A stretch of 64,000 bases of DNA. It comes from Sorangium aterium (lineage in GTDB: Bacteria; Myxococcota_A; Polyangia; Polyangiales; Polyangiaceae). The stretch is taken from positions 496,001 to 560,000 of the forward strand of contig NZ_JAQNDK010000004.1 of assembly GCF_028368935.1 (NCBI RefSeq), written 5' to 3'. The translations under genes were made by a program, and so were the position numbers. The notes below the pieces were generated by a model. The model was not told where the DNA came from. It worked only from the letters and a program-made list of their open reading frames with translations, and made no database searches. Of the stretch, positions 59,925 to 64,000 are shown piece after piece. Numbering within the stretch: position 1 is the stretch's first letter; each line of letters starts with the position of its first letter.

Positions 59925-61577
59925 CTACCCGACCGGCAGCGCCGCGGCGGGCGCCTTCCCCTCCGCGAGGCGGCCGCCGCCGTGCTCCTGGAAGTACTCC
60001 TCCAGCCGCCTGTCGGCCTCGTCCCCGAAGAGGAGCCTGCACGCCTCGCGGAGGCCAGGCGACCTCGCGAGCGCGTCGCGGCGGAGCAACAGCGCGATCT
60101 TCGTGCGTCGCCGCAGAAAATCGTCGAGCTTCGCGATCATCTCGTGCTTCGCGGCGTGGGCGACCTCGCAGCGCAGGTCCTCCGCCCCTTCGATCAGCGG
60201 ATCGGCCATCCTCGGGTCGCTCCGGATGTCCTCGAGCAGCCCGAGCGCCTGCGCGCCATAGCGGCGCCATAGCCGCGTGCTGAGCGTCTCCGAGGCGCGC
60301 GGCGGCGTCAGCGCGTCGAGATCGAGGGCGCGCGCCTTGTGAAAGAACTCTTTACGAAGCGCCTCGGCCGGCTCGCCATACCAGCGCTGCGCGGGGCGGG
60401 GCAGCGCGACGCCGAGCCGCTGCACGGCGGCGCAGACCTCGTCGCCCACGTTGATGCAATCGGTGAGCTTGCCGCCGAAGATGCTCACGTGGGCCTGCGC
60501 CCGGTCCACCTCGAGGGCGTGCTTGCGCGAGAGCTGAAGCCAGTCCTCGCCGTCTCCGCCGCCCTCGACGGCCAGGGGGCGCACCCCGCAGCGCTCCGCG
60601 ATGACGTCGGCCTCGGTCAGGGGGCGGGGCAGGTCGAGGCGCTTGTTGATGTTGGAGAGAACGAAGCGCCGGTCCTCGGGCGTCACCGCCGCGCGCGGGC
60701 CCTCGACGCGGGTGTCGGTCGTGCCGATGCACGTCCTCGAGCCCATCGGGATCACGAAGAACAGCCGGCCGTCGTCCGCGAAGAACGTGAGCACCCGCCG
60801 GCTCGAGGTGAGCCGATCCACGATGAGGTGGATGCCCTTCGAGAAGATGTGGCGGTGCCTGGTCCGCTGGCCCGTCAGCTCGTTGTGCGCGTCCACGAAC
60901 GGCCCGCAGGCGTTCACGAGCACGCGCGACCGGATGGCGAGCTCCCTGCCCGACAGGACGTCGCGGGCGCGCGTGATCCACTCGCCCCCCTCGCGCCGCG
61001 CGCCGAGCGACTCGACGTAGTTGGCCGCCCGCGCGCCGTGATCGAGCGCCGCGCGCACGAAGCCCCAGACGAACCGCGCGTCGTTGTCGACGAGGTACGC
61101 GTCGGAGTACTCGAATCCTCCGTCGCAGCCGTCCAGGTTGATGATCGGCTCCTCCCGCGCGATCGCCCGGCGGGAGAGCAGGCGAGGGATGCGCGTGAAG
61201 AAGCTGCCGATGATCCAGTAGAGCCAGGTGCCGAGGAAGAGCTTGAAGAGCCCGTGGCGGAAGCCCCGCTCGTGCGCGGCGTAGAACCGGATCTCCTGCA
61301 CCGACGACGGGTAGCTCCTGAGGAGGAGGTTCCTCGACGTGCAGAGCTTCCGCACGAGCGGAAACTCGAAGCTTTCCATGTACTTGATGCCGCCCCAGGC
61401 GAGGTTCGACGACTCCTGGCTGGTGAATCCGGCGAAGTCGCCCCGATCGATCAGCGCGACCTTCGCCCCCCGCGCGGCGAGGGCCGCGGCCGCGACGGCG
61501 CCGTTGATCCCGGCGCCGAGGACGAGGACGTCGAACGTTTCGCGGCTCAAGCTGTCGATGTTCGTGGCCCGCAGCAT
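59925..61577 (-). CDS. glpD: Aerobic glycerol-3-phosphate dehydrogenase
   Basis: A 550-residue FAD enzyme that oxidises glycerol 3-phosphate to DHAP at the membrane. The FAD motif is LVLGAGINGAVAAAALAARG, followed by the family block SSNLAWGGIKYMESFEF, GPFVDAHN, and the substrate-binding region HIFSKGIHLIVDR ... FFVIPMGSRTCIGTTDTRVEGP. The C-terminal DAO_C helical domain is complete. There is no glpK or glpF next door. Confidence 0.93.
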   Translation of the reverse strand: MLRATNIDSLSRETFDVLVLGAGINGAVAAAALAARGAKVALIDRGDFAGFTSQESSNLAWGGIKYMESFEFPLVRKLCTSRNLLLRSYPSSVQEIRFYAAHERGFRHGLFKLFLGTWLYWIIGSFFTRIPRLLSRRAIAREEPIINLDGCDGGFEYSDAYLVDNDARFVWGFVRAALDHGARAANYVESLGARREGGEWITRARDVLSGRELAIRSRVLVNACGPFVDAHNELTGQRTRHRHIFSKGIHLIVDRLTSSRRVLTFFADDGRLFFVIPMGSRTCIGTTDTRVEGPRAAVTPEDRRFVLSNINKRLDLPRPLTEADVIAERCGVRPLAVEGGGDGEDWLQLSRKHALEVDRAQAHVSIFGGKLTDCINVGDEVCAAVQRLGVALPRPAQRWYGEPAEALRKEFFHKARALDLDALTPPRASETLSTRLWRRYGAQALGLLEDIRSDPRMADPLIEGAEDLRCEVAHAAKHEMIAKLDDFLRRRTKIALLLRRDALARSPGLREACRLLFGDEADRRLEEYFQEHGGGRLAEGKAPAAALPVG

Positions 61578-61691
61578 CGATGGCGATCCGGCGAAGGCGC
61601 GGCCCGCGCGCGCCCCATCTGCTCTATCACGTCCCCGCGGCCTCGTGGCGGCGGACGGCGCCCAAAAGCGCGGCGGCGGCGCCGCGCGATG

Positions 61692-61748
61692 CTGTGCGCG
61701 CTTTTGTCCGCTGCGCGCGCTTCTGTCCGCTGCGCGCGCTGGCGTCCA
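61692..61748. repeat. 19-bp tandem repeat, about three units
   Basis: CTGTGCGCGCTTTTGTCCG (61692-61710) is followed by a close copy (61711-61729) and a third, partial unit to 61748. It lies in the 236-bp gap between the ABC exporter and glpD, both on the minus strand. Confidence 0.7.
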
Positions 61749-61813
61749 GGCGGCTCCGTCACCGCCTCCGCTGTGTTCAGCTGAGTTTCTGTTACGTCCT
61801 GCCGACGTTTCGC

Positions 61814-63853
61814 TCAGCCCATCAGCCCATCGGCCCAGCTGCCGTCCTCGCCGCGGTACGCGTCGGGCGACGGCGCCGGCTGGACGCGGCGCGGGCTGCT
61901 CTTCGCCGGGGCGTGGCCTGTGTGGAGGTGCTGCCAGCGGGCCATCTTGGTGTAGACGCCGCCCCGCCGCAGGAGCTCTCCGTGCCCGCCGTGCTCGACG
62001 ATGCGGCCGCGCTCCATCACGAAGATCTGGTCGCAGTCGACGACCGTGCTCAGGCGGTGGCTCATGAGGACGATCGTCCGCTTCCCCTTCAGCGCGCGCA
62101 GCGCCTCGCCGATGGTCCGCTCGTGCTCGGCGTCGAGCCCGTCGGTCGGCTCGTCGATCACGAGGATGGGCGCGTCCGTCAGCAGCGCGCGCGCGATCGC
62201 GATGCGCTGCCGCTGGCCTGTCGACAGGTTGAGCCCGCCGTCGGCGATCGCCGTCCGGTAGCCGTCCGGCAGCGCCTCGACGAAGCCGGCCGCCCCCGCC
62301 ATCTCCGCCGCCATCCGGATCTCCGCGTCGGTCGCGGACGGGCGGCCGTAGGCGATGTTCTCCGCGATCGTGGCCGGCAGGAGGATGCTGTCCTGGAGGA
62401 CGAGCGCGATGTGCCGGCGCAGGTCGGCCACGCGGATCGCGCGCGTGTCGATGCCGTCGAGCCGCAGCGCCCCGCAGGTCGGGTTGTGGAAGCGCGGCAG
62501 CAGGCCGAGCAGCGTGGTCTTGCCGGCGCCGACCGAGCCCACGAACGCGACCATCTCGCCCGGCCGGATCGTCGCGTCGACCCCGCGCAGCACCGGGTGG
62601 CCCGGGCGGTACTCGAACCCGACGCCATCGAGCGAGAGCGCGCGCGGCTGCGGCGGGAGGTGGGCCGCGTCGTGCCTGTCGACGACCGCCTGGTCGCGGT
62701 CCAGCACCTCGAAGACGCGCTGCGCGCCCGCGACGCCGCCCTGCACCGCGGCGCCGGCGCCGGTCAGCTTGCAGAGCGGGTCGTAGAGCATGCCCAGGTA
62801 ACCGAGGAACGCCGTCAGCGCGCCGAGCGTCATGCCCGCCTCGCCCCCGCCCGCCCGGGCCTGGACGATGAGGTAGCCGCCGTAGCCGAGCACCAGCGCG
62901 CCGCCGAGCCCGAGGATCGAGCCCATGGCGAGCGTGTGGCGGAGCTCGTCGTGGTGGAGCCTCAGCCACGCCTTCACGCTGTTGCGCAGCGTCGTGTGGA
63001 AGCGCGCCTCCTCGTCCGCCTCGCGGCCGAACGCCTGGACGAGGCCGATCGACGCCATCGAGCGCTGGACGGACGTCGCGAACTCGCTCTCGACCTCCTT
63101 CGCCTCGGTGCACTTCTTGTGCAGCACGCGCCCGAACTTGGCGTTCGTGAGGAGGAGCGGCGGCACGACCGCGAGCGCGAGGATCGTGAGCTCCAGGCTG
63201 CGCGAGGCCATGATGCAGATCATGACGGCGAGCGTCAGCGCGCTCCCCATCACGGCGACCGCCACGTTGAGGATGCCGTGGCACCCGGAGGCGTCCTGGT
63301 TGAGCCGGTAGAGGGCGTCCCCCTGCGGCTGCGCCCGGTGATAGCCCATGTGGAGCGCCTGAAGCTTCCGGTACACGTCGCGCCGCACGCGCGTGAGCCC
63401 GCCATAGCCGATGCGGAACGTGAGCAAGGCGCGGCCCATGCCCACGAACTCCTGCGCCACCCGGAGGACGAGCGTGATCGCCGCGAGCCCGAGGACGCGG
63501 CCGAGCAGGCTGTCCGGGAGCGGGGCGAGCAGGATGCGATGGACGAAGTCCCCCGTGCGCGGGCCGGTCGAGATGAGATCCACGATCACGGCGACGGGCC
63601 ACACCTGGAGCAGGCTGATCGCGATCGAGACGCAGACCAGCACGGCGAGCGCGCCGAGGCGCGCCCACTCGCCCTTGAAGTACGCGCCCACCCGGAGGAA
63701 GAAGCGGACCCGCTCCGCGCCGGCCGGCTGGCTGGGCGCGGCGCGCGCGGCGGTCAGCTGCCCGGTCGTCCTCGGAGAATGCCTCGAGCTCCTGAGCCTG
63801 CCTTCGCGCCGAGGCGAAGGATGATAGTTCTTGCGGTGAGCGTGTGCGCTCAT
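61814..63853 (-). CDS. ABC exporter, fused permease-ATPase (MsbA/LmrA type)
   Basis: A 679-residue half-transporter. Six helices cover about residues 60-350, followed by the ATPase. Walker A is GSVGAGKTT, the Q-loop is ALVLQDSI, and the signature is LSTGQRQRIA (Thr replacing the usual Gly). Walker B/D-loop is ILVIDEPTDGLDA and the switch is MSHRLSTV. A homodimer would flip lipids or export peptides or drugs. The C-terminal 40 residues are a Pro/Ser/Arg extension. Just upstream of glpD on the same strand but separated by repeats. Confidence 0.92.
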   Translation of the reverse strand: MSAHAHRKNYHPSPRREGRLRSSRHSPRTTGQLTAARAAPSQPAGAERVRFFLRVGAYFKGEWARLGALAVLVCVSIAISLLQVWPVAVIVDLISTGPRTGDFVHRILLAPLPDSLLGRVLGLAAITLVLRVAQEFVGMGRALLTFRIGYGGLTRVRRDVYRKLQALHMGYHRAQPQGDALYRLNQDASGCHGILNVAVAVMGSALTLAVMICIMASRSLELTILALAVVPPLLLTNAKFGRVLHKKCTEAKEVESEFATSVQRSMASIGLVQAFGREADEEARFHTTLRNSVKAWLRLHHDELRHTLAMGSILGLGGALVLGYGGYLIVQARAGGGEAGMTLGALTAFLGYLGMLYDPLCKLTGAGAAVQGGVAGAQRVFEVLDRDQAVVDRHDAAHLPPQPRALSLDGVGFEYRPGHPVLRGVDATIRPGEMVAFVGSVGAGKTTLLGLLPRFHNPTCGALRLDGIDTRAIRVADLRRHIALVLQDSILLPATIAENIAYGRPSATDAEIRMAAEMAGAAGFVEALPDGYRTAIADGGLNLSTGQRQRIAIARALLTDAPILVIDEPTDGLDAEHERTIGEALRALKGKRTIVLMSHRLSTVVDCDQIFVMERGRIVEHGGHGELLRRGGVYTKMARWQHLHTGHAPAKSSPRRVQPAPSPDAYRGEDGSWADGLMG

Positions 63854-64000
63854 GGTTCGCTGAGCTCTCTCCTGTCTACGGCTGAGGTGGTCGCCGGCGG
63901 CCCATCTCGGGCCCGGCCTGACGAACCATCGGTTATGACCGGTAGCGAGGTATCGCCGCTGGTGTAACAGCCCAACGCGGAGGCGCTCTACGCGAGTGCC

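Noticed and set aside
59925..63668. A 1247-codon minus-strand frame apparently fusing an exporter to GlpD
   Set aside because: The N-terminal part is an out-of-frame shadow of the ABC exporter; GlpD starts at 61577.
1..64000. tRNA, rRNA, riboswitch, integrase or insertion-sequence genes
   Set aside because: None could be recognised by eye; a tRNAscan and Rfam search would be needed to exclude small RNAs.

Overview
The window is a very GC-rich bacterial chromosome segment (third codon positions almost all G or C, with long antisense shadow frames throughout). Two proteins have the Cys-containing C-terminal tail, hydrophobic stretch and Arg cluster of MYXO-CTERM sorting signals. There are also many one-off regulators, two BNR/Ycf48-like propellers, a gametolysin-like protease with a ricin-B tail, and dispersed intergenic repeats. 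Together these suggest a large-genome myxobacterium, probably Polyangiales (Sorangium-like). This is an inference; there is no rRNA in the window.

Layout. 0-12 kb is a row of small regulator plus target pairs: Zn alcohol dehydrogenase; LysR with a cupin enzyme and an MFS pump; an SDR with an AraC regulator; Tag DNA glycosylase; a SAM methyltransferase with MarR; GST; and two mirror-image ArsR/SRPBCC modules. 12-17 kb is metal handling: Fur, a small Fur-box-controlled protein, and a molybdate operon (XRE-PBP regulator, ModA, ModB, ModC). 17-26 kb holds an orphan sensor kinase, a HisRS-like paralogue with a GNAT and a MocR-type regulator that has lost its PLP lysine, a DUF3943 lipoprotein, and TetR with a FAD monooxygenase. 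25-31 kb encodes exported proteins. 31-35 kb is assimilatory nitrate reductase with a FAD/BFD-type electron donor, which would use the molybdenum imported at 13-16 kb. 35-39 kb is envelope proteins. 39-49 kb has a MATE pump, SDR/LysR, a TAT amidohydrolase, an AsmA-like protein, a PHA-granule-type protein and topoisomerase IB. 49-55 kb has stress and ferritin-like proteins, a RelB/ParE pair whose toxin carries a nonsense mutation, acyl-CoA dehydrogenase, an O-methyltransferase, and an ABM/Fe-ADH operon. 55-64 kb has an unrecognised two-gene unit (one member transglutaminase-like), a PAS kinase and receiver, GlpD, and an ABC exporter.

Most noteworthy are three copies of a composite hairpin repeat at gene 3' ends, in two of which the repeat end supplies the TAG stop codon of the neighbouring gene. 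Next are a nested four-arm inverted-repeat element at 2.1 kb, and five genes (mostly regulators) whose predicted -10 lies 7-8 nt before the start codon and so look leaderless. The degenerate MocR and the HisRS-like gene beside it, and the uncharacterised pair at 55.3-57.2 kb, complete the list. No CRISPR array, tRNA, rRNA, integrase or insertion-sequence transposase was recognised.
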